Assembly (NCBI RefSeq): GCF_003347515.1
Contig: NZ_QEII01000236.1
Location: forward strand, 62,001-126,000
DNA: 64,000 nucleotides
From: Rhodoferax ferrireducens
GTDB lineage: Bacteria > Pseudomonadota > Gammaproteobacteria > Burkholderiales > Burkholderiaceae_C
Direction: 5' to 3'
Shown here: positions 18,519 through 32,476 of the stretch, piece by piece
How positions within the stretch are numbered: position 1 is the stretch's first letter
How the letters are laid out: each line of letters begins with the position of its first letter
Position numbers and translations under genes: made by a program
The notes under the pieces: generated by a model
Databases searched by the model: none
Told to the model about the DNA's origin: nothing
Seen by the model: the letters and a program-made list of their open reading frames with translations, nothing else

Positions 18519-19820
18519 ATGAACCATCCGTTGCGAAACGAAGAAGGGCGCCCGGATTCGCCTCAGGTCCTTAGTTCGGCCTTCGTGGTTATTCTGGCCG
18601 GCGTCAGTGCTGCCCTGCATATCGGCAAGTTGCCACCGGCCTTGCCCGTGTTGCGCGAGGCGCTGGGCATCACGCTGCTGCAATCCGGATTTTTGCTGTC
18701 CATGGTGCAACTGGCCGGCATGACCTTGGGCCTCGCTGTCGGGCTGACGGCTGACGGTATCGGCTTGCGGCGCAGTCTGCTAACCGGGCTTCTGGTGCTT
18801 TTTGGGGCGGGAGCCTTGGGTGGCTGGGCGCAGGATGCTTCCAGTTTGATAGCGCTGCGGGCACTCGAAGGTTTCGGCTTTCTGTTGGTGTCCATGCCGG
18901 CACCGGGTCTGGTGCGCCAGTTGGTGCCCCCGCATCGCCTGAGTGCCATGCTGGGCATTTGGGGCGCTTACATGCCCTTGGGCACGGCCGTCGCCCTGCT
19001 CTTGGGTCCGCTGGTGATCTTGATCAGCAGCTGGCAGACCTGGTGGTGGGGCACGGCGGCACTGTCTTTGGCCATGGCGGTCTGGGTCTGGCGCGTCGTT
19101 CCGTCCGACCCGCAACGCCGTGCCCTCGCCAAACCTCTCACGGGCGTGATGGCCAGCACCCGGACCGGCTGGCCTGGGCGCCTGCGCCAAACGCTGGTGT
19201 CGCCGGGGCCCTGGCTGGTGGCCCTGAGCTTTGCCGTCTACTCGGGCCAATGGCTGGCAGTGATCGGATTTTTGCCGTCCATCTACGCCCAGGCCGGGGT
19301 GGCGGGTGGCAGCAGCGCGGTGTTGACAGCGCTCGCGGCGGCGGTGAATATCGTCGGCAACCTGGCTTCGGGGCGATTCTTGCAGCGCGGCGTGGCGGCG
19401 CAGCGTCTGCTCTACACCGGTTTTTGTGTCATGGCTCTGGGGACTTTGCTGGCCTTCGCCACCTGGCCATTGGCGGGCGGTGCCGGCTTGCCAGCTGGGA
19501 TCCGGTATGCCGCCATCTTGTTGTTCTCGGCGGTGGGCGGCATGATTCCGGGCACCTTGTTCTCCCTGGCCGTGCGGCTGGCCCCCGATGAGCGCACGGT
19601 CTCCACCACGGTTGGCTGGATGCAGCAGTGGTCGGCCCTGGGCCAGTTTGCCGGCCCGCCGCTGGTGGCCTGGGTGGCCAGCGGCGCTGGCGGCTGGCAT
19701 TGGACTTGGCTCGTCACGGGCGCCTGCTCCGTGCTGGGGTTGATGCTGGCGCGCCAAGTGGGGCGCCAGCTTGACGCAAGCGTTGCAGGGATCAACGTGC
19801 CCTGTGTAACGCCTCGTTAA
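18519..19820 (+). CDS. MFS transporter (CynX/NimT-like)
   Basis: A 433-aa inner-membrane protein with about 12 hydrophobic segments in two halves of six. Motif A-like DGIGLRRSLL follows helix 2. I start at the ATG at 18519 (MNHPLRNEEGR), which avoids overlap with dgt; the frame opens at 18450. The substrate is unknown. The relation to cyanate/nitroimidazole-type permeases is an impression from the TM pattern only. Confidence 0.8.
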   Translation: MNHPLRNEEGRPDSPQVLSSAFVVILAGVSAALHIGKLPPALPVLREALGITLLQSGFLLSMVQLAGMTLGLAVGLTADGIGLRRSLLTGLLVLFGAGALGGWAQDASSLIALRALEGFGFLLVSMPAPGLVRQLVPPHRLSAMLGIWGAYMPLGTAVALLLGPLVILISSWQTWWWGTAALSLAMAVWVWRVVPSDPQRRALAKPLTGVMASTRTGWPGRLRQTLVSPGPWLVALSFAVYSGQWLAVIGFLPSIYAQAGVAGGSSAVLTALAAAVNIVGNLASGRFLQRGVAAQRLLYTGFCVMALGTLLAFATWPLAGGAGLPAGIRYAAILLFSAVGGMIPGTLFSLAVRLAPDERTVSTTVGWMQQWSALGQFAGPPLVAWVASGAGGWHWTWLVTGACSVLGLMLARQVGRQLDASVAGINVPCVTPR

Positions 19821-19852
19821 AATTGAGCAAACAAGAGCACCCTGGAATCGTC

Positions 19853-20500
19853 GTGAGTTTTCTCAATCAACTTAAATCGCAAGCCAGTGCTGTGCAGACT
19901 GCGCAAAGTGTGCAGCAAACCCACAGCACGGAGAACACCCGATTGACCGAGGCGGCGGCAAAAACCGCCTGGTTGTATGTCACGGACCTGGCAACGCAAC
20001 TCAATGTGATCGAGCCGGGCGGCCCCACGCTGAGCCTGGACGGCAAAACCCCCTGGCCGCTCATGAAGCTGATGGCGTTCCGCGTCGATGCGCGCCAAAA
20101 GAAGCTGCGCGACCAGGAGGTGTTTGACTACATCGCCATGGGCTGGCGCATTGTGCCGCGCGATGGCGCACCAGTTGCCGGCAGCGTCAGTGCCAATTTT
20201 CCGCCGGATTTGCAGCGTATAGAAACACGTTTGTCGGCTGGCACCGTCGAGCATGAACGCGTCAATGTGCGCCATCCTGAGAAGAACACTTTGCAGGCGA
20301 TCCGCTTCGATTACATGACCGAGGCGCGCGGCAGCCTCACCATCAGCACCGATCACGAAGCGGCCAAGCTGGCGTTTCGCCTGGTCAATGCGCAAGGGTT
20401 TGAGATCGTGAATACAAGCTACCCGGCCGCGCAAATCCAGAGCCGTGTGCTCGACGAGCTGGCCAAACTGATCGTCGGGCAGATCAGCCGCTTTGTTTAA
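19853..20500 (+). CDS. conserved protein of unknown function
   Basis: A 215-aa soluble protein. I choose the GTG at 19853 (SFLNQLKSQASAVQ) over the TTG at 19823, because GGAA lies a few bases upstream and proteins that I recall from related bacteria begin this way. An N-terminal amphipathic helix with many Gln/Ala (about 1-35) precedes an alpha/beta part: TAWLYVTDLATQLNVI, WPLMKLMAFRVDARQKKL, and a late AKLAFRLVNAQGFE segment. No catalytic motif or membrane helix is seen. It stands just upstream of the DUF1415 gene (13 nt) and is likely cotranscribed. I do not know its function. Confidence 0.75.
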   Translation: MSFLNQLKSQASAVQTAQSVQQTHSTENTRLTEAAAKTAWLYVTDLATQLNVIEPGGPTLSLDGKTPWPLMKLMAFRVDARQKKLRDQEVFDYIAMGWRIVPRDGAPVAGSVSANFPPDLQRIETRLSAGTVEHERVNVRHPEKNTLQAIRFDYMTEARGSLTISTDHEAAKLAFRLVNAQGFEIVNTSYPAAQIQSRVLDELAKLIVGQISRFV

Positions 20501-20513
20501 GAGAGTTAGCAAC

Positions 20514-21134
20514 ATGCAAGTAACGACACAAACCGCCATTGACGATACCCGAGTCTGGCTGGAGCGCGCGGTGATTGGTCTGAACCTGTGCCCGTTCGCC
20601 AAAAGCGTCCATGTCAAGGGGCAAATTCACTATGTGGTGAGTCGCGCCCAGACGGCGCAAGACCTCCTGAAAGATCTGGTTTTTGAACTAAAAGAGCTGC
20701 TAGCCCAGGACCCATCAGCGCGAGATACTACGCTTTTGATAGCGCCTGACTGTCTTGCCGATTTCCTCGATTTCAACGATTTTCTGGCCGAGGCCGATCA
20801 GGCCTTGCTCGATCTGGAACTCGATGGCGTGCTGCAAATCGCCAATTTGCACCCGAACTACCAGTTCGCCGGTACCCGGCCCGACGACATCACGAACTGC
20901 ACCAACCGTGCCCCGTACCCCACCTTGCACCTGCTGCGCGAAGACAGCATTGACCGCGCGGTGGAGGCCTTTCCCGAGGCGGAGACCATTTTTGAGCGCA
21001 ACATGGAAACCATGGAACGGCTTGGCCCCGAGGGCTGGACTGCGCTGGGGGTAGGGCGTTCGCAGGAATGCCCGCATGCGTCGCTGATAGAAGAAACACC
21101 TGGCGCCAAAGGGTTTGGCGGACAAAAAGCATGA
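20514..21134 (+). CDS. DUF1415 family protein
   Basis: About 206 aa, starting at the ATG at 20514. The family signature WLERAVIGLNLCPFAK is near the N-terminus (about 17-32), with a conserved Cys and Phe, then LHPNYQFAG, TNRAPYPTLHLLRE and the C-terminal ALGVG. The role is not established. It overlaps the downstream methyltransferase by four bases. Positions 20682-20747 faintly resemble the dispersed repeat but encode a segment that seems native to the family. Confidence 0.85.
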   Translation: MQVTTQTAIDDTRVWLERAVIGLNLCPFAKSVHVKGQIHYVVSRAQTAQDLLKDLVFELKELLAQDPSARDTTLLIAPDCLADFLDFNDFLAEADQALLDLELDGVLQIANLHPNYQFAGTRPDDITNCTNRAPYPTLHLLREDSIDRAVEAFPEAETIFERNMETMERLGPEGWTALGVGRSQECPHASLIEETPGAKGFGGQKA

Positions 21135-22114
21135 AAACAAAAAAATCTGATCGTCCGGCCCACAGCGGGTCGCAAGCCGCTACGCCCTCCAAGCCGCCGG
21201 CCAATGCGCAAGCGCTTGCCGTCATCGCCCCTGAAATCAGGCCCGGTCAGTCCATCGAGTTGCTCAAGGAGTTGCACATCCTCACCCGCGAGGGCAAGCT
21301 CAACCAGGACTCGCGGCGCAAACTCAAGCAGGTCTACCACCTGTTCCAGTTCATTGAGAAGCTCTTGCTGGAGCTGCTGGACAGCAAAGCAGGCCAGGAG
21401 CGCGGCCTCACCCTGGCCGACCACGGCGCGGGCAAGTCCTACCTCGGCTTCATCATTTACGACCTGTTCTTCAAGGCGCAAAAGGCGGGGCACATTTACG
21501 GTGTCGAGACCCGTTCCGAACTGGTGCAGAAATCGCGCGAGCTGGCGGCACGGCTCGGCTTCGAGCGCATGTCCTTCCTGAACCTGAGCGTGGCCGAGTC
21601 GGCGCAGTCGGAGCTGCTGCCTGAGGGGATTGACGTGGTCACTGCATTGCACGCCTGCGACACCGCCACCGACGACGCCATCGCCTTCGGCCTGCAAAAA
21701 CGTGCCAAATTCATGGTGCTGGTGCCCTGTTGCCAGGCCGAAGTGGCGCGTGTCTTAAGCCAGCACAAAGCCCTGTCGCTGTCACGCACGCCGCTGGCCG
21801 AACTGTGGCGGCACCCGCTGCACACGCGCGAGATGGGCAGCCAAATCACCAATGTCTTGCGCTGCCTGTACCTGGAGGCCTGCGGCTACCAGGTCACCGT
21901 CACCGAGCTGGTGGGCTGGGAACACAGCATGAAGAACGAGCTCATCATCGCCCGCCACACCGGCCAGCCCAAACGGGCGGCCGCGCAGCGCCTGCGCGAC
22001 GTATTGCAGGAATTCGGACTGACCAGCTTGCTGGAGACGCGCTTCAGATTGCCCGAAGTCCAGGGTTCGGGCAACACGACGGACAACGCGTCCGACACCG
22101 TCGCCACGGTTTGA
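21131..22114 (+). CDS. class I SAM-dependent methyltransferase
   Basis: About 327 aa. The Rossmann signature appears as LADHGAGKSYLGF (motif I), YGVETRSELV (motif II acid) and DVVTALHACDTATDDAI, followed by VPCCQAEV, typical of the Methyltransf_32/GSTCD-like group, which may act on RNA. A Lys/Pro-rich N-terminal tail of about 25 residues precedes it. It overlaps DUF1415 by ATGA, and the transposase starts 6 nt after its stop. The substrate is unknown. Confidence 0.82.
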   Translation: MKTKKSDRPAHSGSQAATPSKPPANAQALAVIAPEIRPGQSIELLKELHILTREGKLNQDSRRKLKQVYHLFQFIEKLLLELLDSKAGQERGLTLADHGAGKSYLGFIIYDLFFKAQKAGHIYGVETRSELVQKSRELAARLGFERMSFLNLSVAESAQSELLPEGIDVVTALHACDTATDDAIAFGLQKRAKFMVLVPCCQAEVARVLSQHKALSLSRTPLAELWRHPLHTREMGSQITNVLRCLYLEACGYQVTVTELVGWEHSMKNELIIARHTGQPKRAAAQRLRDVLQEFGLTSLLETRFRLPEVQGSGNTTDNASDTVATV

Positions 22115-22120
22115 CGGCCC

Positions 22121-22819
22121 ATGGCCCGTCTGCCCCGCCTGACCCTATCCGGTTACCCGCACCACATCATCCAGCGCGGCAACAACCGCCAGCCCATTTT
22201 TGCCTCCAACGCGGATGACCAGACCCTGCTGGACCTACTGGACGAGAACGCCAGAAAGTTCAGCGTCGCCATCCATGCCTATGTGCTGATGGGCAATCAC
22301 TTTCACCTGCTGGCCACGCCGCAAACGGCGGACGGCCTGCCGCAGTTGATGCAGGCCGTGGGCCGGCGCTATGTGCGCTATTTCAACGACACCCAACAAC
22401 GCACCGGCACCTTGTGGGAAGGGCGCTACAAATCCACCCTGATCCAGGCCGAGCGTTATTTGCTCGCCTGCATGGTCTATATCGACCTCAACCCGGTGCG
22501 TGCCGGGCTGGTGACGCAGGCGCGGGACTATCCCTGGTCGAGCCACGGCCACTACACGGGCCAGCGCATCGACAAGCTCATCACGCCGCATCCCCTGGTC
22601 TGGGCCTTGGGCAACACACCGTTCGCCCGCGAAGCGGCTTACGCTGAACTAGTGCAGCGTGGCATCAACCCGGTGCAGCAGACTGCTTTGACGGACTCGG
22701 TTCTGCGGGGCTGGGCCTTGGGGGAGCCTGATTTTGTGGCTGATTTACAAAAAAGAACCGAGCGTCGTGTCACGAAAAGCACGGCCGGGCGTCCGGTTTC
22801 AACTCGAAAAATACAGTGA
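22121..22819 (+). CDS. REP-associated tyrosine transposase (RAYT, IS200/Y1-like)
   Basis: A 232-aa single-domain Y1 transposase. The HUH metal site is H60-F-H62 in MGNHFHLLATP, and the likely catalytic Tyr is Y120 in the family signature YIDLNPVRAG. N-terminal RLTLSGYPHHIIQRGNNRQ and the central GTLWEGRYKS are also typical. The C-terminal tail is basic. RAYTs are domesticated-looking relatives of IS200 transposases that act on REP hairpins. There are no insertion-sequence ends, but a repeat copy starts at the stop codon and a 9-bp hairpin lies at 22907-22933. It sits 6 nt after the methyltransferase. Confidence 0.9.
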   Translation: MARLPRLTLSGYPHHIIQRGNNRQPIFASNADDQTLLDLLDENARKFSVAIHAYVLMGNHFHLLATPQTADGLPQLMQAVGRRYVRYFNDTQQRTGTLWEGRYKSTLIQAERYLLACMVYIDLNPVRAGLVTQARDYPWSSHGHYTGQRIDKLITPHPLVWALGNTPFAREAAYAELVQRGINPVQQTALTDSVLRGWALGEPDFVADLQKRTERRVTKSTAGRPVSTRKIQ

Positions 22820-22870
22820 AATTAGCCTGTATCCCTTGCGTATAGTTCGTAAGTAGCTATTATTTTTGAT
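22816..22870 (+). repeat. AT-tailed dispersed repeat, copy 3 (diverged, at the RAYT 3' end)
   Basis: TAGCCTGTATCCCTTGCG, TATAGTTCGTAAGTAGCTAT and TATTTTTGAT align in order with the family core. It is more diverged than most copies. It begins at the RAYT stop codon. Confidence 0.6.
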
Positions 22871-22906
22871 GTGTCCCTAATTTAAAGTCGGCTAAATTAT
22901 TCGGCA

Positions 22907-22933
22907 AATAATTGGAATCTGACCCCAATTATT
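22907..22933. repeat. perfect 9-bp inverted repeat downstream of RAYT
   Basis: AATAATTGG (22907-22915) and CCAATTATT (22925-22933) pair exactly around a 9-nt loop, AATCTGACC. It is placed 87 nt after the RAYT stop and before gltB. It could be the RAYT's own target hairpin or a terminator without a T-run. Confidence 0.65.
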
Positions 22934-22997
22934 CTGCTTGGCACTTTTGTTGCGTTGCAGTATTCTTCAATCCCTCTGATATTTTTAGGAGTGCGCC

Positions 22998-27731
<4,734 letters not shown>

Positions 27732-27786
27732 GGCTTGCACCAGCGCAAACTGAAAGTGTTGGGGAGAGAACGCAAGCTCTGTCCCC

Positions 27787-27827
27787 CCAAAAATTAATAG
27801 CTTGAGGGCAGCGTTGAAGGGCTGTCC
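27787..27827 (-). repeat. AT-tailed dispersed repeat, degenerate copy (gltB/gltD gap)
   Basis: On the minus strand AGCCCTTCAACGCTGCCCTC, AAGCTATTAATTTTT aligns with the core of the family with several gaps. It sits just before the gltD ribosome site. Confidence 0.45.
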
Positions 27828-27842
27828 CGCAAAGGAGTAGAG

Positions 27843-29318
27843 ATGGGTAAAGTTACCGGCTTCATGGAGTTTGAGCGCATCGAAGAGGGCTACAAGCCCG
27901 TGCCCGAGCGCCTGAAGAGTTACAAGGAATTTGTCATCGGTCTGGATGACGCGCAGGCCAAGGTGCAGGCGGCGCGCTGTATGGATTGCGGCACACCGTT
28001 TTGCAACAACGGCTGCCCGGTCAACAACATCATTCCTGATTTCAACGACCTGGTGTACCAGGGCGACTGGAAAAACGCGATTGACGTGCTGCACAGCACC
28101 AACAATTTCCCCGAGTTCACCGGCCGCATTTGCCCGGCACCGTGCGAGGCGGCTTGTGTACTCAATGTGAACGACGATGCCGTGGGCATCAAGTCCATCG
28201 AGCACGCCATCATCGACCGCGCCTGGGCGGAGGGCTGGGTGCTGGCGCAACCGGCCAAGCACAAGACAGGCAGATCAGTCGCCGTGGTGGGCTCCGGCCC
28301 GGCCGGCATGGCGGCAGCGCAACAGTTGGCCCGCGTCGGCCACGATGTCACCCTGTTCGAGAAGAATGACCGGGTTGGCGGCTTGCTGCGCTACGGCATT
28401 CCCGACTTCAAGATGGAGAAGTCGCACATCGATCGCCGCGTCGAGCAGCTGAAAAAAGAGGGCGTCACCATCCGTACCAGCGTTCTGGTGGGCGAGCTGC
28501 CGAAATCGGGTCCAGGCTCCAAGGTGACCAACTGGGCCAAGGAAACCATTTCTGCCGCCCAGCTGCAAAAAGACTTTGACGCCATTGTGCTGACCGGTGG
28601 CTCCGAGCAGTCGCGCGATCTGCCCGTGCCGGGCCGCGACCTGGACGGCATTCACTTCGCCATGGAGCTCCTGCCCCAGCAGAACAAGGTCAATGCCGGT
28701 GACAAACTCAAGAACCAGTTGTCTGCCTCCGGCAAGCACGTCATCGTCATCGGCGGCGGTGACACCGGTTCGGACTGCGTGGGCACCAGCAACCGCCATG
28801 GCGCCGTCAGCGTCACCCAGTTCGAGGTGATGCCCCAGCCCCCGGTGGAAGAAAACCGCCCCATGACCTGGCCTTACTGGCCGCTCAAGCTGCGCACCAG
28901 CTCCAGTCATGACGAAGGCTGCTCGCGCGAGTTCGCCATTTCCACCAAGGAATTCATCGGCGAAAAAGGCAAGGTCACTGGCCTGAAAACCGTTCGCGTC
29001 GAATGGAAAGACGGGAAAATGGTCGAAGTGGCCGGCAGCGAGCTGGTGCTGAAGGCCGATCTGGTCTTGCTGGCCATGGGTTTTGTCAACCCGGTGGCCA
29101 CCGTGCTGGAAGCCTTCGGAGTCGACAAGGATGGCCGTGGCAACGCCAAAGCGACGACCGAGTTCACCGGTGGCTATGCCACCAACGTACCCAAGGTGTT
29201 TGCCGCCGGCGACATCCGTCGCGGCCAGAGCCTGGTCGTGTGGGCCATCCGCGAAGGCCGTCAGGCCGCGCGGGCGGTGGATGAATTCCTGATGGGATTC
29301 AGCGATTTGCCAAGGTAA
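27843..29318 (+). CDS. gltD: glutamate synthase (NADPH) small subunit
   Basis: A 491-aa flavoprotein that oxidises NADPH and passes electrons to GltB through two 4Fe-4S clusters. N-terminal Cys clusters appear in [17 protein letters not shown] and [11 protein letters not shown], then the FAD site [20 protein letters not shown] and the NADPH site [11 protein letters not shown], and a C-terminal [16 protein letters not shown]. The ribosome site AAGGAG (27831-27836) is clear. A terminator follows. Confidence 0.97.
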   Translation: MGKVTGFMEFERIEEGYKPVPERLKSYKEFVIGLDDAQAKVQAARCMDCGTPFCNNGCPVNNIIPDFNDLVYQGDWKNAIDVLHSTNNFPEFTGRICPAPCEAACVLNVNDDAVGIKSIEHAIIDRAWAEGWVLAQPAKHKTGRSVAVVGSGPAGMAAAQQLARVGHDVTLFEKNDRVGGLLRYGIPDFKMEKSHIDRRVEQLKKEGVTIRTSVLVGELPKSGPGSKVTNWAKETISAAQLQKDFDAIVLTGGSEQSRDLPVPGRDLDGIHFAMELLPQQNKVNAGDKLKNQLSASGKHVIVIGGGDTGSDCVGTSNRHGAVSVTQFEVMPQPPVEENRPMTWPYWPLKLRTSSSHDEGCSREFAISTKEFIGEKGKVTGLKTVRVEWKDGKMVEVAGSELVLKADLVLLAMGFVNPVATVLEAFGVDKDGRGNAKATTEFTGGYATNVPKVFAAGDIRRGQSLVVWAIREGRQAARAVDEFLMGFSDLPR

Positions 29319-29366
29319 TTCATCGGCACGGACCAGGACATTAGGGCAATCCCTTATGATCCCCTA

Positions 29367-29397
29367 GGTCCGGGGCAGCCCGGGCCTTTGTTATTTT
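29367..29397 (+). terminator. rho-independent terminator after gltD
   Basis: GGTCCGGG (29367-29374) pairs with CCCGGGCC (29379-29386), one G-T pair, around a GCAG loop, then TTTGTTATTTTT. It separates gltBD from the mla operon. Confidence 0.8.
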
Positions 29398-29460
29398 TGC
29401 AACTCTGCAGGACAGACCGCAGCCATGCGCCGCGCGACTGCCCTGTTCCCAACTGTATTA

Positions 29461-30309
29461 ATGGTCCCAACTTCAGAATCTCTTGTCGAGCTGCGTCACC
29501 TGACCTTTGGTTATGGTGAGCGGGTCATTCTGGACGACATTTCCCTGTCCGTGCCACGCGGCAAGGTCACGGCGCTCATGGGGGCCTCGGGCGGCGGCAA
29601 GACGACGATTTTGCGGCTGATCGGCGGGCAGAACCGGGCTCAATCGGGTGAGCTGCTGTTTGACGGGCAAGATGTCACGCCCATGGACCAGGCGCAAATT
29701 TACGCGGCGCGGCGCCGCATGGGCATGTTGTTCCAGTTTGGCGCCTTGTTCGCGGACTTGTCGGTGTTTGAGAATGTGGCGTTCCCGCTGCGTGAACACA
29801 CTGATTTGTCCGACGCCCTGATTCGGGACATTGTCCTGATGAAGCTCAATGCCGTCGGCCTGCGCGGCGCGCGCGACCTGATGCCCAGCGAAGTGTCGGG
29901 CGGCATGGCGCGTCGCATTGCCCTGGCGCGCGCTATTGCACTGGACCCTGAGTTGGTGATGTATGACGAGCCGTTTTCCGGCCTCGATCCGATCTCCCTG
30001 GGCACGGCCGCGCGCCTGATACGCCAGCTCAATGATTCCATGGGGTTGACCAGCGTTTTTGTGTCGCACGAGCTGGAGCAGACGTTCGCGATTTCCGACC
30101 ACGTCATTATTCTGGCCAATGGCAAGATTGCCACCCAGGGCACGCCCGAGGAAGTACGGCAAAGCACCGATCCGCTGGTCTACCAGTATGTGAACGCCTT
30201 GTCGGACGGGCCGGTGCGCTTTCATTATCCGGGTCCATCAATTGATGAAGATTTTGGTTTGGGCACCGTTGCGGTGCCAACGCCCCAAATGACGGGAACC
30301 GCCTCATGA
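29461..30309 (+). CDS. mlaF: Mla phospholipid transport ATPase MlaF
   Basis: About 282 aa from the ATG at 29461 (294 if the start is at 29425; neither has a strong ribosome site). It powers movement of phospholipids between the membranes to keep outer-leaflet lipid asymmetry. Walker A GASGGGKTT, Q-loop FQFGALF, ABC signature SEVSGGMARR, Walker B LVMYDEPFSGLD, H-loop VSHE. It has a longer C-terminal tail than E. coli MlaF. First gene of mlaFEDACB. Confidence 0.95.
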   Translation: MVPTSESLVELRHLTFGYGERVILDDISLSVPRGKVTALMGASGGGKTTILRLIGGQNRAQSGELLFDGQDVTPMDQAQIYAARRRMGMLFQFGALFADLSVFENVAFPLREHTDLSDALIRDIVLMKLNAVGLRGARDLMPSEVSGGMARRIALARAIALDPELVMYDEPFSGLDPISLGTAARLIRQLNDSMGLTSVFVSHELEQTFAISDHVIILANGKIATQGTPEEVRQSTDPLVYQYVNALSDGPVRFHYPGPSIDEDFGLGTVAVPTPQMTGTAS

Positions 30310-31088
30310 GCTGGTACAAGCCGGCCGACATCGGCTTTGCCGTTCGCAGCCAGTTGGCCGATCTGGGCCAAGGCGCCCGCCTTTTCGTTCGCTTGCTGGG
30401 CACGTTGGGCGGCAGTTTCAAGCGCTTTGGACTGATTCGCGACCAGATTCATTTTCTGGGCAACTATTCGCTGGCCATCATTGCGGTGTCCGGCCTGTTT
30501 GTTGGATTTGTTTTTGGTTTGCAGGGTTACTACACTTTGCAGCGCTATGGTTCATCGTCGGCCTTGGGCTTGCTGGTGACGCTCACCCTGGTCCGCGAGT
30601 TGGGGCCGGTGGTAACCGCCTTGCTGTTTGCCGGTCGGGCCGGCACCTCGCTGACGGCCGAGATTGGTCTCATGAAGGCGGGCGAGCAAATCAGCGTCAT
30701 GGAAATGATGGCGGTTGACCCGGTGCTGCGCGTTTTGGCGCCCCGGTTCTGGGCCGGCATCATCACGATGCCCCTGCTGGCCGCCGTGTTCAGCGCCATG
30801 GGCATCATTGGCGGCTGGGCGGTGGGCGTACTGATGATTGGCGTGGATGGCGGTTCGTTCTGGAGTCAGATTCAGGGTGGCGTCGATGTATGGAAGGACG
30901 TCGGCAACGGCGTCATCAAGAGCATCGTGTTTGGTTTTACGGTGACTTTTATCGCCTTGTTGCAGGGATTTGAAGCCCAGCCCACGCCCGAAGGCGTGGC
31001 CAGCGCAACCACCCGAACCGTGGTGGTTTCGTCTCTGTCGGTTCTTGGTCTGGATTTCATCCTGACGGCCATGATGTTTACTATATGA
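30306..31088 (+). CDS. mlaE: Mla phospholipid transport permease MlaE
   Basis: A 260-aa inner-membrane permease with about five or six membrane segments. The family motifs LVRELGPVVTALLFAGRAGT and the EIGLMKAGEQISVMEMMAVDP coupling loop are present. It overlaps mlaF by ATGA. It forms the core of MlaFEDB. Confidence 0.95.
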   Translation: MSWYKPADIGFAVRSQLADLGQGARLFVRLLGTLGGSFKRFGLIRDQIHFLGNYSLAIIAVSGLFVGFVFGLQGYYTLQRYGSSSALGLLVTLTLVRELGPVVTALLFAGRAGTSLTAEIGLMKAGEQISVMEMMAVDPVLRVLAPRFWAGIITMPLLAAVFSAMGIIGGWAVGVLMIGVDGGSFWSQIQGGVDVWKDVGNGVIKSIVFGFTVTFIALLQGFEAQPTPEGVASATTRTVVVSSLSVLGLDFILTAMMFTI

Positions 31089-31175
31089 ATAACTGAAACC
31101 TCGTTGAGCAGGCCGTCGCTGGATAAAGTTGGCAAGCGCTGCCGCCAATGAGTGTCGGAATAAGAAGGAAGTTTG

Positions 31176-31670
31176 ATGCAACGTTCGAAGAATGATGTGT
31201 GGGTGGGTCTATTTGTGCTGATTGGTGCGGTGGCCATCCTGTTTTTGGCCCTGCAGGCCGCCAATTTGCTGACTTTGAATTTCCAGAGCAGCTATCTGGT
31301 CAACGCCAAATTTGACAATGTTGGCGGACTCAAGCCCAAGGCCGCGGTGCGCAGTGCGGGCGTGGTCGTGGGCCGAGTCGAAGAGATCGCCTTTGACGAC
31401 AAATCCTTCCAGGCCCGAGTGACCCTGGCGATGGAGAGTCGTTACGTCTTCCCCAAAGACAGTTCGCTGAAAATTCTGACCAGTGGTTTGCTGGGTGAGC
31501 AATACCTGGGAATAGAGCCCGGTGCCGAAGAAAAAACACTGGTGGCCGGCGATACCATTTCCAGCACCCAGTCGGCCATGGTGCTGGAAAGCCTGATCAG
31601 TCAGTTCATGTACAGCAAGGCCGCCGACGGCAGTGCGGCTGACAGCAATAAAGATAAGGCCAAAAAATGA
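31176..31670 (+). CDS. mlaD: Mla substrate-binding membrane protein MlaD
   Basis: About 164 aa. The ATG at 31176 (AAGGAAG just upstream at 31165-31171) is preferred to the TTG at 31173. One N-terminal membrane helix (WVGLFVLIGAVAILFLALQA) is followed by an MCE domain with NVGGLKPKAAVRSAGVVVG and the LTSGLLGEQYLGIEPG loop; MlaD forms a hexameric lipid channel. A Lys-rich tail ends the protein, overlapping mlaA by ATGA. Confidence 0.95.
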   Translation: MQRSKNDVWVGLFVLIGAVAILFLALQAANLLTLNFQSSYLVNAKFDNVGGLKPKAAVRSAGVVVGRVEEIAFDDKSFQARVTLAMESRYVFPKDSSLKILTSGLLGEQYLGIEPGAEEKTLVAGDTISSTQSAMVLESLISQFMYSKAADGSAADSNKDKAKK

Positions 31671-32476
31671 AGCTCATTGTCTGCATGCTGTCAGCTCTTG
31701 TGCTGCTCTGCGGCTGTGCCAGCGGGCCCGCCGCCAATCCGCGCGATCCACTTGAGCCCTTCAATCGTGGCGTCTTCCGGTTCAACGATGCCGTGGACAA
31801 GGCGGTGCTCAAACCCGTGGCCACGGCCTATCGTGATGTCTTGCCAACGCCAGTGCGCCGCGGCGTTGCCAATTTCTTTGGCAATCTGGAAGACGCGTGG
31901 TCATTCGTGAACAACACCCTGCAACTCAAAGGCGAGGCGGCGGCCGACAGCCTGGCCCGCTTCGGCGTCAATACCCTTTTTGGCTTGGGGGGTGTGTTGG
32001 ACGTCGCCAGCGAGATGCGAATCGAGAAGCACACTAAGGATTTTGGCCATACCCTGGGTTATTGGGGGGTTGCCCCGGGTCCCTATCTGGTCCTGCCCCT
32101 GCTGGGACCTTCCAGTCTGCGCGAGACTGTGGCATTGCCGGTGGACATGCAGGGTGATATCGTTGGCAATATGGGGCACGTCCCCACGCGTAATACCTTG
32201 ATCGTGGTGAGAGCCATTGACACACGATCGGAATTGCTCAAAGCCACCGCGATGCTGGAGCAAGCTGCGCTGGACAGGTACACGTTCACCCGCGACGCCT
32301 ACCTTCAGCGCCGCCGCAGCAGTGTTTATGACGGCAACCCACCGGAGGAAAAAACGGGGGAAATATGGCCGGCGCAGCAAGATTTAGCGGAACCGCAGGC
32401 AGAAACGGGAACCGAAACGGGACCTGAAACGTTAATCAAGGCCGGGCTTCCCGGTGATGGAAAGGACAAACCATGA
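31667..32476 (+). CDS. mlaA: outer-membrane lipoprotein MlaA (VacJ)
   Basis: A 269-aa lipoprotein; lipobox LLCGC near residue 17. Conserved DPLEPFNRGVFRFND, NFFGNLEDAWSFVNN and the YWGVAPGPYLVLPLLGPSS segment are seen. It removes mislocalised phospholipid from the outer leaflet and hands it to MlaC. In E. coli it is unlinked; here it is inside the operon. A Glu/Thr-rich tail ends the protein. It overlaps mlaC by ATGA. Confidence 0.95.
   Translation: MKLIVCMLSALVLLCGCASGPAANPRDPLEPFNRGVFRFNDAVDKAVLKPVATAYRDVLPTPVRRGVANFFGNLEDAWSFVNNTLQLKGEAAADSLARFGVNTLFGLGGVLDVASEMRIEKHTKDFGHTLGYWGVAPGPYLVLPLLGPSSLRETVALPVDMQGDIVGNMGHVPTRNTLIVVRAIDTRSELLKATAMLEQAALDRYTFTRDAYLQRRRSSVYDGNPPEEKTGEIWPAQQDLAEPQAETGTETGPETLIKAGLPGDGKDKP

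Noticed and set aside
20682..20747. Possible repeat copy inside the DUF1415 gene (GCTGCTAGCCCAGG ... GATAGCGCC)
   Set aside because: Only short blocks match, and the encoded LAQDPSARDTTLLIAP looks like native DUF1415 sequence, so similarity may be chance.
27759..27792. Terminator between gltB and gltD (TTGGGGAGAG ... CCCCCCAA)
   Set aside because: Imperfect stem and no T-run; gltD is expected to be cotranscribed with gltB.
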